A stretch of DNA of 64,000 bases from Streptomyces sp. NBC_00358 (GCF_036099295.1 NZ_CP107976.1:4402001-4466000), one strand, 5' to 3'. Numbered from the stretch's first letter, positions 39,802-48,211 are shown. The notes: a model not told the origin generated them from the sequence alone. Numbers and translations are program-made.

Positions 39802-40239
39802 TCAGGAAAGAGCCACGGCCGGCGGCACAATGGGCCAGCTCATCCTGATCAGTCCGCCGTGCTCTCCGGCGATGACTTCCACGTCGTCCACGAGGCCGCT
39901 GATGACCGCGAGGCCCATCTCGTCCTCCTCGGTCTCCGCGTCCGAGCCACCGGAGGCGGCGCCGGACGCCGCCCCGCCGGGTACCGAACCCGGCGCCTCG
40001 TCGCCGACCTCGATGGAGAACTGCTTCTCCTCATCGATCAGCGTCACCTGCACCGGCGCCGAGATGCCGCCGCTCTGGTGCAGTCCGACGGCACGAGAAC
40101 AGGCCTCGCCGACGGCGAGCCTGACCTCGTCGAGGACGGCCTCGTCCACTCCGGCCCTGCGCGCCACCGCTGCCGCCACCAGTCGGGCGGTCCTGACGTG
40201 CTCGGGCAGCGCGCTGAAGCGGAGTTCAACGGTGGCCAT
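39802..40239 (-). CDS. Anti-sigma factor / Ser-Thr kinase, HATPase fold, BldG partner
   Basis: A 145-residue protein of the RsbW/SpoIIAB-like GHKL family that binds ATP and phosphorylates or is bound by an anti-sigma antagonist. The N box region LAVGEACSRAVGLH and the G1-type motif DEMGLAVISGLVDDVEV are visible. A Gly/Ala/Ser-rich insertion (about residues 85-105) separates them. It lies 114 bp downstream of bldG on the same strand. In S. coelicolor the equivalent gene (SCO3548) is co-transcribed with bldG and interacts with it (established for that species). Start ATG 40239 follows GAGGGGGATGC. Confidence 0.9.
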   Translation of the reverse strand: MATVELRFSALPEHVRTARLVAAAVARRAGVDEAVLDEVRLAVGEACSRAVGLHQSGGISAPVQVTLIDEEKQFSIEVGDEAPGSVPGGAASGAASGGSDAETEEDEMGLAVISGLVDDVEVIAGEHGGLIRMSWPIVPPAVALS

Positions 40240-40253
40240 GCATCCCCCTCTGA

Positions 40254-40285
40254 ACTACGGGCGTGCTGTACTACGGGCGTGCTGT
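40254..40285. repeat. Perfect 16-bp tandem duplication between bldG and the anti-sigma gene
   Basis: ACTACGGGCGTGCTGT occurs twice with no gap, ending 15 bp before the anti-sigma factor start. It is non-coding. Confidence 0.9.
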
Positions 40286-40298
40286 CAGGGGGCCGGGC

Positions 40299-40335
40299 GT
40301 GGGCCCGGTCCCCCACTTCTCGAAGCCGGGCCCAC
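40299..40335 (-). terminator. Hairpin in the bldG-anti-sigma intergenic space, possible attenuator
   Basis: A 10-bp perfect stem (GTGGGCCCGG and complement) with a 17-base loop, starting 18 bp after the bldG stop codon. It could generate a bldG-only transcript besides the bicistronic one, as has been described in S. coelicolor. Confidence 0.5.
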
Positions 40336-40353
40336 GACCCGGGAGACCGGTGG

Positions 40354-40707
40354 TCAGTCGGTCGCGTTGACCGCCTCCTCGACCGAGGTGTGGATCGGGA
40401 ACACCTTGGTGAGACCGGTAATACGGAAGATCTTCAGAATGCGCTCCTGGTTGCAGACCAGACGCAGCGAGCCCTCATGGGCCCGGACGCGCTTCAGGCC
40501 GCCCACCAGGACGCCGAGACCGGTGGAGTCGAGGAAGTCCACGCCCTCCATGTCGACGACGAGGTGGAAACTGCCGTCGTTCACCAGCTCGACCAACTGC
40601 TCCCGCAGCTTGGGCGCGGTATATACATCGATTTCGCCGCCGACCTCGACGACCGTACGGTCGCCATTAGGGCCGGACACATTGCGAGTCGACAGGGACA
40701 GGTCCAC
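40354..40707 (-). CDS. bldG: Anti-anti-sigma factor BldG
   Basis: A 117-residue STAS-domain protein of the SpoIIAA/RsbV family, essential in S. coelicolor for aerial growth and antibiotic production. The phosphorylated Ser is in FLDSTGLGVL (Ser61 here; Ser57 in S. coelicolor by my reckoning, with a 4-residue N-terminal difference). It starts at GTG 40707 with GGAGG 5 bases upstream. Its partner anti-sigma factor is next on the same strand. The divergent helicase gene leaves only 80 bp for both promoters. Confidence 0.96.
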   Translation of the reverse strand: MDLSLSTRNVSGPNGDRTVVEVGGEIDVYTAPKLREQLVELVNDGSFHLVVDMEGVDFLDSTGLGVLVGGLKRVRAHEGSLRLVCNQERILKIFRITGLTKVFPIHTSVEEAVNATD

Positions 40708-40787
40708 GGATCCTCCAGCACCTTGCTATCGAGCGGTCGCCCCATGGGACACCTCGGCAGAGCCCCCGGGACGGTTCGCCAGCCGCG

Positions 40788-43241
40788 ATGGCATTCAATC
40801 ACTTACCGGCAGGCGTGCACGACGCCTTGGGCCCATTGTCCGTCACGCCAGTGACACACTCGATGCCGATGGCCAAGAATCACCGATCCGATCGATCCTC
40901 GGCGGACACCGCATCCCGCCCCTCGCCGAGCACGGTCCTGGACCGGCTCGCCTCGGGGCCGAGCCGGGCTTCGCGCATCACTCATACGGAGCACTTGCCC
41001 CCGCGAGCGGGTCGCCATGCCGTCTGGCCCGACCGGATCCGTTCGGAGGTGATCGCCGCGGTGCAGGCCGCGGGCATCGAACACCCCTGGGCCCACCAGG
41101 CACGCGTCGCCGAGCACGCTCTGGACGGCGAGTCGGTGATCGTCGCCACCGGTACCGCCTCCGGCAAGTCCCTGGCCTACCTCGCACCGGTCCTGACGGC
41201 CCTCCTGGAAGGCTCCGAGGCCCCGAACGGCCGGGGAGCCACCGCCCTCTACCTGGCCCCCACCAAGGCCCTGGCCGCCGACCAGCGCCGCTCGGTGAAG
41301 GAACTTTCACAACCCCTGGGCAATGCGGTACGCCCAGCCGTGTACGACGGCGACACGCCCTTCGAGGAACGCGAATGGGTACGCCAGTACGCCAACTACG
41401 TCCTGACCAACCCCGACATGCTGCACCGCGGGATATTGCCCTCCCACCCCCGCTGGTCCTCCTTCCTGCGCGCCCTGCGCTATGTCGTCATCGACGAGTG
41501 CCACACCTACCGCGGCGTCTTCGGCTCCCACGTCGCCCAAGTGCTGCGTAGGCTGCGCCGCCTCTGCGCCCGCTACGGAGCCTCTCCCGTCTTCCTGCTG
41601 GCCTCCGCGACCGCCGCCGAACCCGCCGTCGCGGCGCGCCGCCTGACCGGTCTCCCGGTCGTCGAGGTCGCCGATGACGCCTCCCCGCGCGGGGAACTGG
41701 TGTTCGCCCTGTGGGAACCCCCGCTCACCGAACTGCACGGCGAGAAAGGTGCACCCGTCCGGCGTACCGCAACCGCCGAAACGGCCGATCTGCTGACCGA
41801 CCTCACCCTCCAGGGAATGCGTTCGATCGCCTTCGTGCGGTCCCGGCGTGGCGCCGAGCTGGTCGCGGTGATCGCCCAGGAACGCCTGGCCGAGGTCGAC
41901 CGCTCGCTGGCCCGGCGCGTCGCCGCATATCGCGGCGGCTACCTCCCCGAGGAACGCCGCGCCCTGGAGCGCGCGCTGCACTCCGGTGAACTCCTCGGTC
42001 TCGCCGCCACCACCGCCCTCGAACTCGGCGTCGACATCTCCGGCCTCGACGCCGTCGTCATCTCCGGCTACCCGGGCACCCGCGCCTCCCTCTGGCAGCA
42101 GGCGGGCCGCGCCGGCCGCTCCGGGGAAGGCGCGCTGGCCATCCTGGTCGCCCGCGACGACCCGCTGGACACCTTCCTCGTCCATCACCCCGAGGCCCTG
42201 TTCGACCAACCGGTGGAGTCCACGGTCCTCGACCCCGACAACCCGTACGTCCTGGCCCCCCATCTGTGCGCCGCCGCCTCCGAGATCCCTCTCACGGAAG
42301 ACGACCTGGAGCTCTTCGGCCCCGCCACCGCCGATCTTCTGCCGCAGCTGGAGGCCGCGAAGCTGCTGCGCCGCCGGGCCACGGCCTGGCACTGGACACG
42401 CCGGGAGCGGGCCGTCGACCTGACCGACATCCGCGGGGGCGGCGGCAGCCCGGTGCAGGTCGTCGAGGCCGGGACCGGGCGCCTGCTCGGCACGGTCGAC
42501 GAGGGCGCCGCGCACACGGCGGTCCACGAGGGCGCGGTCCACCTGCACCAGGGCCGTACGTACCTGGTGCGCAAGCTGGACCTGGAGGACTCCGTCGCGC
42601 TGGTCGAGGAGGCCAGCCCGCCGTATTCGACGGTGGCCCGCGACACCACGTCCATCGCCGTCCTCGAAACCGACGTCGAAGTCCCGTGGGGTGACGGCCG
42701 GTTGTGCTACGGCTCGGTCGAGGTCACCAACCAAGTCGTCTCCTTCCTGCGTCGGCGTGTCATCACCGGGGAAGTGCTCGGCGAGACGAAGCTCGACCTC
42801 CCTCCTCGTACGCTCCGCACCCGGGCCGTCTGGTGGACGGTCACCGAGGACCAGTTGGACGCGGCCCGGATCAACCCGGAGATCCTCGGCGGCGCTCTGC
42901 ACGCCGCCGAGCACGCGTCGATCGGCATGCTGCCGCTCTTCGCGACCTGCGACCGCTGGGACATCGGCGGCGTCTCCGTCCCCCTCCACCCGGACACGCT
43001 CCTGCCCACCGTCTTCGTGTACGACGGCCACCCCGGCGGCGCCGGATTCGCCGAGCGTGCCTTCCGCACAGCCCGCTCCTGGCTCACGGCCACCCGTCAG
43101 GCCATCGCCTCCTGCGAGTGCGACGCCGGCTGCCCGTCCTGCATCCAGTCCCCCAAATGCGGCAACGGGAACGATCCGCTGCACAAGCGAGGCGCCGTAC
43201 GCCTGCTCACGGAACTGCTGCGGTCTGCACCGGAGGAGTGA
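40788..43241 (+). CDS. DEAD/DEAH-box helicase with C-terminal four-cysteine domain (MrfA/YprA family)
   Basis: An 817-residue SF2 helicase. Motif I is ATGTASGKSLAY, motif II is DECHTY (a DEVH-type variant), motif III is LLASATAAE and motif VI is QQAGRAGRSG. The C-terminal DUF1998/MrfA zinc-binding domain has the Cys pattern CECDAGCPSCIQSPKCGNGN (about residues 775-794). MrfA in Bacillus takes part in mitomycin C damage repair; this is probably the orthologue, and the gene is conventionally found next to tad-like genes in actinobacteria. The ATG at 40788 is used, though the well-conserved part begins around residue 55. The stop codon lies inside a terminator hairpin. Confidence 0.92.
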   Translation: MAFNHLPAGVHDALGPLSVTPVTHSMPMAKNHRSDRSSADTASRPSPSTVLDRLASGPSRASRITHTEHLPPRAGRHAVWPDRIRSEVIAAVQAAGIEHPWAHQARVAEHALDGESVIVATGTASGKSLAYLAPVLTALLEGSEAPNGRGATALYLAPTKALAADQRRSVKELSQPLGNAVRPAVYDGDTPFEEREWVRQYANYVLTNPDMLHRGILPSHPRWSSFLRALRYVVIDECHTYRGVFGSHVAQVLRRLRRLCARYGASPVFLLASATAAEPAVAARRLTGLPVVEVADDASPRGELVFALWEPPLTELHGEKGAPVRRTATAETADLLTDLTLQGMRSIAFVRSRRGAELVAVIAQERLAEVDRSLARRVAAYRGGYLPEERRALERALHSGELLGLAATTALELGVDISGLDAVVISGYPGTRASLWQQAGRAGRSGEGALAILVARDDPLDTFLVHHPEALFDQPVESTVLDPDNPYVLAPHLCAAASEIPLTEDDLELFGPATADLLPQLEAAKLLRRRATAWHWTRRERAVDLTDIRGGGGSPVQVVEAGTGRLLGTVDEGAAHTAVHEGAVHLHQGRTYLVRKLDLEDSVALVEEASPPYSTVARDTTSIAVLETDVEVPWGDGRLCYGSVEVTNQVVSFLRRRVITGEVLGETKLDLPPRTLRTRAVWWTVTEDQLDAARINPEILGGALHAAEHASIGMLPLFATCDRWDIGGVSVPLHPDTLLPTVFVYDGHPGGAGFAERAFRTARSWLTATRQAIASCECDAGCPSCIQSPKCGNGNDPLHKRGAVRLLTELLRSAPEE

Positions 43242-43271
43242 GGCCCTGACCTCTCCGGGCCTCACTCCTCC
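43232..43271. terminator. Terminator overlapping the helicase stop codon
   Basis: A perfect 15-bp stem (GGAGGAGTGAGGCCC and complement) with a 10-base loop. The left arm contains the last codons and the TGA of the helicase gene. Confidence 0.85.
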
Positions 43272-43425
43272 GGGGGCGAGGGCCGGACGAGTGACATGGG
43301 GGCCGTGGGGCCTGGGTCCGGACGAGTGAAAGCCGGGAAGCGGGCCTCAGGGCCGGACGGGTGAAAGTCGGGGGCGTAGGACCGAACGGGTGAAAGACGG
43401 GCGGGCCAGGGCCAACTGGGTGAAG
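43270..43425. repeat. Degenerate 30-40 bp repeats after the tad cluster
   Basis: About five copies of a unit like GGGCCGGACGGGTGAAAG-CGGG, partly inside the 3' end of the TadE/G-like gene, where they encode RPSFTR-like motifs, and continuing beyond its stop codon. Confidence 0.6.
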
Positions 43426-44072
43426 GCCGGGTGCGGGACGGGCGAGCCCGGGGACCGGGTCCCGGCTGTCCCATGGGCCCTAAAGGTCCCTGGGGAGCCT
43501 GGGGAGCCTGGGGAGCCCGGGGAGCCCGGGGAGCCCGGGGAGCCCGGGGAGCCCGGGGAGCCCGGGGAGCCCGGGGAGCCCGGGGAGCCCGGGGAGCCCG
43601 GGGAGCCCGGGGAGCCCGGGGAGCCTAATGGAGTCGCAGGGCCCGGCGGCCCCGGTGGACCCGCCCTCGATCTGACCTCCGCGACGAGGGGTCCGGTTCC
43701 CGACGCTGCCGTCACGTCCGAGCTCTGGCCCTCGACCGCGCACCGGACGAGCCGCGCGCTCTGCGCCCGGGCCACGCGGTCCGCGCGGGCGCATGCCGCC
43801 GTGCCGCCTTCACTCCAGTGGTCCGCCGCGGCGAGGGCGGCCAAGTCCGCCGCCCCGGCCGCCCGGTGCCGCACGACGACGGCCTGCCCCATCGCCAGCA
43901 CCGCTCCGAAGACGACGCACAGGACAGCGATCGCGCCCACCGTCCAGACGGTCGCCGATCCCCTGTCGGATGACGCGCGCCACCGCGTAAACCCGCGGCT
44001 CACAACGGACGACCACCACTCCAGACGTTCACTCCCCCGCCAACGCGGGCCTCTTGTCTGCCTTCCCCTCAT
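43347..44072 (-). CDS. TadE/TadG-like pilus-associated protein with collagen-like Gly-Ser-Pro tail
   Basis: A 241-residue protein of the actinobacterial helicase/secretion-neighbourhood TadE-like family. Residues about 30-100 hold the conserved core: DRGSATVWTVGAIAVLC at the start of a membrane helix, then QAVVVRHRAAGAADLAALAAAD. After about residue 150 the chain becomes a run of 15 Gly-Ser-Pro triplets and then a repetitive Pro/Arg/Ser/Thr end. ATG 44072 overlaps the preceding stop (ATGA). The core probably sits in the membrane with the tail outside. The tail is absent from the family core and comes from a 9-bp expansion. Confidence 0.8.
   Translation of the reverse strand: MRGRQTRGPRWRGSERLEWWSSVVSRGFTRWRASSDRGSATVWTVGAIAVLCVVFGAVLAMGQAVVVRHRAAGAADLAALAAADHWSEGGTAACARADRVARAQSARLVRCAVEGQSSDVTAASGTGPLVAEVRSRAGPPGPPGPATPLGSPGSPGSPGSPGSPGSPGSPGSPGSPGSPGSPGSPGSPGSPGSPGTFRAHGTAGTRSPGSPVPHPAFTQLALARPSFTRSVLRPRLSPVRP
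43491..43625 (-). repeat. Fifteen tandem 9-bp units encoding Gly-Ser-Pro
   Basis: Units are GGCTCCCCG or GGCTCCCCA on the minus strand, identical apart from C/T at one position. The period is a multiple of 3, so copy number can change without a frameshift. In the opposite direction it reads Gly-Glu-Pro-like. Confidence 0.95.
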
Positions 44073-44512
44073 CTCCCCTCCGCCCCCGTCGTTCTCCCGG
44101 GCGTTGCCCCCGCCGGCTCGCCCACCGTCTCCTCCGCCAGTGCCACCGCCTCGTCGCTCAACTCCAGGGAGAGGGCCGCGGGGCCCGGCGTCCTGGCGCC
44201 GACCCTCACCCTGACCAGATCGGCCTCCCGGTTCACCGTGACTCTCGCGCCGGGCGGGGCCGCCCGGCGGGCCGTAGCCAGGACGGCATCCGGCGCGTCC
44301 TGGCGCGCCGCCGACCGGGCGCCGGCCCTCGCCGCGTCCACGCACTGGATCTGCGCGGACGCGGCGAGCAGGGCCCAGACCAGCGCCATGCCGACGAGCA
44401 CCAGCGAGGGCAGCACCACGGCAGCCTCAGCGGTGACGGATCCGCCGTCCCGACGCGGCGCCCACCGGCTCCTCAACGAAGCCGCCCGCGGGCTCCGTTC
44501 ACATCTGGACAT
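44069..44512 (-). CDS. TadE-family pilus assembly protein
   Basis: A 147-residue protein with a single membrane helix near the N-terminus, SVTAEAAVVLPSLVLVGMALVWALLA. The T-A-E-A-A sequence before the helix is the TadE signature, resembling the processing site of type IV pilin-like proteins (Glu at +5). The C-terminal part is soluble and contains LVRVRVGARTPGP. The gene overlaps its upstream neighbour by 14 bases and its downstream neighbour by 4. Its product is a minor pilin-like component of the Flp/tad secretion machine. Confidence 0.88.
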   Translation of the reverse strand: MSRCERSPRAASLRSRWAPRRDGGSVTAEAAVVLPSLVLVGMALVWALLAASAQIQCVDAARAGARSAARQDAPDAVLATARRAAPPGARVTVNREADLVRVRVGARTPGPAALSLELSDEAVALAEETVGEPAGATPGRTTGAEGR

Positions 44513-44774
44513 TGAGCGCCCGCCCGACGATGCCCTGCAGTTCCTCGCCGACCTGTCCGCTCGTCACCACCTTGTAGAGCGCGGCCGCGAACGCCACCGC
44601 CGCGATCACACCCACCGCGTACTCGGAGGTGACCATGCCCGCGTCCCTCCGCGCCGCGAGCGATGCGCGCATCCAGTGCCGCATCCGAAGGTGCCCTCGC
44701 TCTCGCCCCGGCCCTCGCCCCTGTCCCTGCCCTTGCCCTCGCGCCTGTCCGAGAGCTCGCACCATCCTGCGCAT
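44499..44774 (-). CDS. DUF4244 Flp pilin-like protein
   Basis: A 91-residue protein that is probably the major pilin-like subunit of the tad cluster. The first 45 residues are basic with a Gly-Gln/Arg-Gly tract; then DAGMVTSEYAVGVIAAVAFAAALYKVV forms the helix. The MVTSEYAVG sequence corresponds to the Flp pilin prepilin site with Glu at +5. ATG 44774 has GGAGG 5 bases upstream. The family is found only in actinobacterial tad clusters. No dedicated prepilin peptidase gene is in the window. Confidence 0.85.
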   Translation of the reverse strand: MRRMVRALGQARGQGQGQGRGPGRERGHLRMRHWMRASLAARRDAGMVTSEYAVGVIAAVAFAAALYKVVTSGQVGEELQGIVGRALNVQM

Positions 44775-44860
44775 TTCAACCTCCGTCAGATTCAGCACTG
44801 TTGGCCTTCTTCACCCACTTGTCGTTCACCGTCAGCCGCCGCTGCCATCGCTGCCGTCCG

Positions 44861-45640
44861 TCACCCACCACCTCCTCGCAACAACCCGCCGGCCAGCCCG
44901 ATCACCACGGGCAGCACGCCGATGGCGAGGAACGCGGGCAGAAAACACAGCCCCACGGGAGCGGTGACCATGACGGCCGCCCGGCGTGCCCGCGCCGTCG
45001 CGGTGCGCCCCCACTCGGCTCGGGCCTCCGCCGCGAGCCGACCGACCGGCACGGCCGCCGGTACACCCGACTCGCCCGCCCGCTCCAGCAGCCGCGCCAG
45101 CCCCTGAGCGCCCGGTATCGCCGCCAACCTCCGCCACGCGTCGACCGGTTCACCCCCGAGGCGCACCTCCGCCGCGCCTCGCGCCAGCCGCTCGCCCACC
45201 GGTCCGCCCAGCGCCTCGCCGACGGCCTGGGCAGCCGACACGGGACTCGCCCCCGCCGCAATGCAGGCGGCCACCAAGTCGGCGGCGAGAGGCAGTTGAC
45301 GGGCCGCCCGCGGCACGTCGTACTCCTCCGCGGGCGCCTGATGCCGCTGCCGCCACCACCGGACCCCGAACCCGGCCACCAGCCCCGTCAGAACCCCGGC
45401 GAGACCGCCGATCAGAACCCAGCCGGCGCACACCGCGCCCAGCAACGGCAGCCACCGCCTGCCGTGACTCCGTACCTCCCGACGTCGCGGCGACGGCGCC
45501 GCCTCCGGAAGCAGCAACTCGGCCAGCCTCCTGCGCACCCTCCTCCGGCGCCGCACCGCCACGAGCCGACGGACCGGGGAGCCGACCAGGAGGACTCCGC
45601 ACACAAGTACCCCCAGCCTGTGGACAAGTTCCGCGCTCAT
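44861..45640 (-). CDS. Type II secretion F-domain protein, TadC-like
   Basis: A 259-residue inner-membrane platform protein. The first third has two membrane helices around a basic RRRRRVRRRLAELLL stretch, the central F domain starts at DLVAACIAAGASP, and two helices close the protein. A degenerate DnaA-box-like 9-mer lies in its 5' end. The start codon overlaps the TadB stop by 4 bases. It works with TadB as the membrane base for the TadA ATPase. Confidence 0.9.
   Translation of the reverse strand: MSAELVHRLGVLVCGVLLVGSPVRRLVAVRRRRRVRRRLAELLLPEAAPSPRRREVRSHGRRWLPLLGAVCAGWVLIGGLAGVLTGLVAGFGVRWWRQRHQAPAEEYDVPRAARQLPLAADLVAACIAAGASPVSAAQAVGEALGGPVGERLARGAAEVRLGGEPVDAWRRLAAIPGAQGLARLLERAGESGVPAAVPVGRLAAEARAEWGRTATARARRAAVMVTAPVGLCFLPAFLAIGVLPVVIGLAGGLLRGGGG
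45619..45627 (-). promoter_or_regulatory. DnaA-box-like 9-mer inside the tadC 5' end
   Basis: TTGTCCACA on the minus strand, within codons encoding LVHR. It may be a chance occurrence. Confidence 0.2.
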
Positions 45641-46509
45641 GCCGTCTCCGCCCCTCGTACGATCCGCAGCGCCCACCACAGCCCCACTGCCTCCAGCACC
45701 CCGCCGACCAGCAGGCAGCCCAGCCCGGGACCGGTGTGCAGGAGCACGTGCAGCGGGTCGGCACCGAGCGCGGTGCCGAGCAGCAGGCCGAGCACCGGCA
45801 GCCCCGCGAGCATCGCGGCCGTCGAACGCGATCCGGCCAACTGGGCTCGTATGTCCGCCCGTTGATCGCGTTCTGCGCGCAGCGCCCCCTCCAGCCGATC
45901 CAGACCGGCCGCGAGTCCCGCGCCCCGGTCCACGGCCACCCGCCAGCAGGCGGCGAGCCCCAGCAAGCCGTCCGCGCCGGGTTGCCGCGCGGCCTCGGTG
46001 AGCGCGCTCGGCACATCCCCGCCGAACCTCGCCGCGGCCAGCACCACGGCATGCGCGTCACCGAGTCCCTGCGAATCGCGTGCGGCGCCGAGCAGCGCCG
46101 CACCGGGCTGACGTCCGGCCCGCACCTCACCGGCGAGGGCACCACACAGGGCGATCACCGCGTCACCGCGTCGCTCCCGCTCGCGCCGGGCCTCTCCCGC
46201 CCGCCGCACCCGCCGCAGCAGGGGCATTCCGGCGGCCCCGAGGAAAAGTGGCAGGAGCGAGACACCCAGCACCGCGATCACCGATCCCGCCACCAGCGAC
46301 CACGCTTCGGGACGAAGCCGCCCGCGCACCCGGCGCCAGTCGACGAGGACCTGGTCCCACCGGGCTGGCCCTGTCACCACCCCGTCGCCCGCGAGCAGGA
46401 CCCTCGCTCTGCGCACCCCGGATCCGCGCCCGCCGGTCAGCCAGGCCGCGATCCCGGCACACGCCACGGCCGCCCCCGCGGGCACGTCGGCCATCTCACC
46501 GATCCCCAT
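45637..46509 (-). CDS. Type II secretion F-domain protein, TadB-like
   Basis: A 290-residue membrane protein. One helix near residues 10-25, two around 75-110, the F domain near ALCGALAGEVRAGRQPGAALLGAA, and C-terminal helices follow. ATG 46509 overlaps the TadA stop codon by 14 bases; ATG 46494, just after that stop, is an alternative. Its partner TadC is coupled downstream. Confidence 0.88.
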   Translation of the reverse strand: MGIGEMADVPAGAAVACAGIAAWLTGGRGSGVRRARVLLAGDGVVTGPARWDQVLVDWRRVRGRLRPEAWSLVAGSVIAVLGVSLLPLFLGAAGMPLLRRVRRAGEARRERERRGDAVIALCGALAGEVRAGRQPGAALLGAARDSQGLGDAHAVVLAAARFGGDVPSALTEAARQPGADGLLGLAACWRVAVDRGAGLAAGLDRLEGALRAERDQRADIRAQLAGSRSTAAMLAGLPVLGLLLGTALGADPLHVLLHTGPGLGCLLVGGVLEAVGLWWALRIVRGAETA

Positions 46510-48211
46510 CCCGCTCCCCGTTCGTATCGCGGCGTCCGGCACGGGTTGGCGCGCCGACGCCCTCTCCGTTCGTATCGCGGCGTCCGGCACCGGTCGGCGC
46601 GCCGACGCCCTCTCCGTCCGAAGGGCTGCTCGCGTCCTGCCTGTCCCGAGGCGGTCCCGCTGTCCCGAGGCGGATCGGCCCGCGATGCCCCTGGCTCCCG
46701 TCCCGAAGCAGTTCCCGCAGTCGCTCCCATCCCCGCTCGCGGGCGAAGGCGTCCTCGCCCCACCGCAGCGCCGGAACCGTCACGACCAGGCCCGACGGGT
46801 CGCGTTCCAGCACATGCACCTCGGCGATCCGACGCCGTCCGGTCCGGTCCCGTACGAGGTGCAGGACCACGGACAGTGCCGCCGCCAGTTGGCTGTGCAG
46901 GGCCGCCCGGTCGAGCCCGGCCGCGGTGCCCAGAGCCTCCAGCCGGGCCGGGACCTGCCCCGCCGCGTTGGCGTGGACGGTTCCCGAGCCGCCTTCATGC
47001 CCCGTGTTGAGCGCGGCCAGCAGCGAGACGACCTCGGGACCGCGCACCTCGCCGACCACCAGCCGGTCCGGTCTCATGCGCAGGGCCTGCCGGACGAGAT
47101 CCTGGAGCGAGACCAGACCGACGCCCTCCTGGTTGGCGGGCCGCCCTTCCAGGCGCACCACATGGGGATGGTCCGGCCGCAGTTCCGCCGAGTCCTCGGC
47201 GAGCACGATCCGCTCCCCGGGACCCACCAGCCCCAGCAACGCGCTCAGCAAGGTCGTCTTGCCGGAGCCTGTTCCTCCGCTGATGAGGAACGACAACCGG
47301 GCGTCCAGCAGCGCTCTGAGCACCTGGTCCCCGCCGGGCGGCACCGTCCCCGCCGCCACCAGTTCGTCGAGGGTGAAGGCGCGTGGCCGCACGACGCGCA
47401 GGGAGAGGCAGGTGGAGCCGACGGCGACCGGTGGCAGTACCGCGTGAAGCCGGGTCCCGTCCGGCAGTCGGGCGTCCACCCAGGGGCGGGCGTCGTCGAG
47501 CCTTCTGCCGGCCACCGCCGCGAGGCGCTGCGCGAGGCGGCGTACGGCTGCGGCGTCCGGAAAGGACACGGCGGTCAGCTCCAGGCCGCCGCCCCGGTCC
47601 ACCCAGACCCGGTCGGGCGCCGACACCAGCACGTCGGTCACCGACGGGTCGGCGAGCAGCGGTTCCAGCGGGCCGCTCCCGACCAGTTCGGAACGCAACC
47701 GCTCGGCCGTGCCGAGGACTTCGGCGTCCCCGAGCACCCGCCCCTGCTCCCGCAGCGCCTGGGCCACGCGCGCGGGGGTCGGCTCGGATCCGCTCTCGGC
47801 CAGCCATTGCCGTACGCCGTCCAGCAGCCCCGCCCGTCCGTCCGGTTCGCCACCGGGCCCGTCCCACTTCTCCGCGCCCCTGGACGGGGAGCCACCAGGA
47901 CCGCCCCGCGTGTCCGGGCGCCCGGAGACGTAGTGCCGGGGTCCGTTCCGGGCGTCGGGCCGCCCGGACGGGGCCCCGCCAGGTCCGTCCCAGGTGTCCG
48001 CCGGGCCTGGCGGGTGGTGTCCGGGTCCGGCCCGCGTGTCCGAGCGCCCGGACAAGCAGTGCCCGGGTCCGTCCCGCGAATCCGTCCACGCGTGCGCGTA
48101 GCCCTCGCGTGCATCGTGGGGCCTCGGTCCCGTTCGCCCGTCGAGTCCCGTCCCGCGGTCCCTGTCGCGGTCCGTGCCTCGGTCCGGGTCTGCGGTCGCG
48201 TCCCGGCTCAT
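46496..48211 (-). CDS. TadA-type secretion ATPase (VirB11/GspE family)
   Basis: A 571-residue hexameric ATPase that powers pilin-like export. Conserved parts are the N-terminal all-alpha region near GLLDGVRQWL (about 133), the VDRGGGLELT strands, Walker A ISGGTGSGKTTLLSA, the Asp box LAEDSAELRP, Walker B RPDRLVVGEVRGPE and the His box GTVHANAAG. The first 125 residues are a Gly/Pro/Arg-rich tract with repeated RxDTRxGPG-like units, and the last 45 contain a duplicated 16-residue motif. Neither extension is part of the usual family. The start overlaps the upstream stop by 4 bases. Confidence 0.92.
   Translation of the reverse strand: MSRDATADPDRGTDRDRDRGTGLDGRTGPRPHDAREGYAHAWTDSRDGPGHCLSGRSDTRAGPGHHPPGPADTWDGPGGAPSGRPDARNGPRHYVSGRPDTRGGPGGSPSRGAEKWDGPGGEPDGRAGLLDGVRQWLAESGSEPTPARVAQALREQGRVLGDAEVLGTAERLRSELVGSGPLEPLLADPSVTDVLVSAPDRVWVDRGGGLELTAVSFPDAAAVRRLAQRLAAVAGRRLDDARPWVDARLPDGTRLHAVLPPVAVGSTCLSLRVVRPRAFTLDELVAAGTVPPGGDQVLRALLDARLSFLISGGTGSGKTTLLSALLGLVGPGERIVLAEDSAELRPDHPHVVRLEGRPANQEGVGLVSLQDLVRQALRMRPDRLVVGEVRGPEVVSLLAALNTGHEGGSGTVHANAAGQVPARLEALGTAAGLDRAALHSQLAAALSVVLHLVRDRTGRRRIAEVHVLERDPSGLVVTVPALRWGEDAFARERGWERLRELLRDGSQGHRGPIRLGTAGPPRDRQDASSPSDGEGVGAPTGAGRRDTNGEGVGAPTRAGRRDTNGERDGDR
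46518..46613 (-). repeat. Two 48-bp tandem copies in the tadA 3' end
   Basis: The copies differ at two bases and encode GEGVGAPTGAGRRDTN-type 16-residue repeats just before the TadA stop codon. Confidence 0.9.

Noticed and set aside
43390..44214. Plus-strand frame with (Gly-Glu-Pro)n repeats
   Set aside because: It is antisense to the TadE/G-like gene, whose minus-strand frame has the conserved core, coupled start and operon context.
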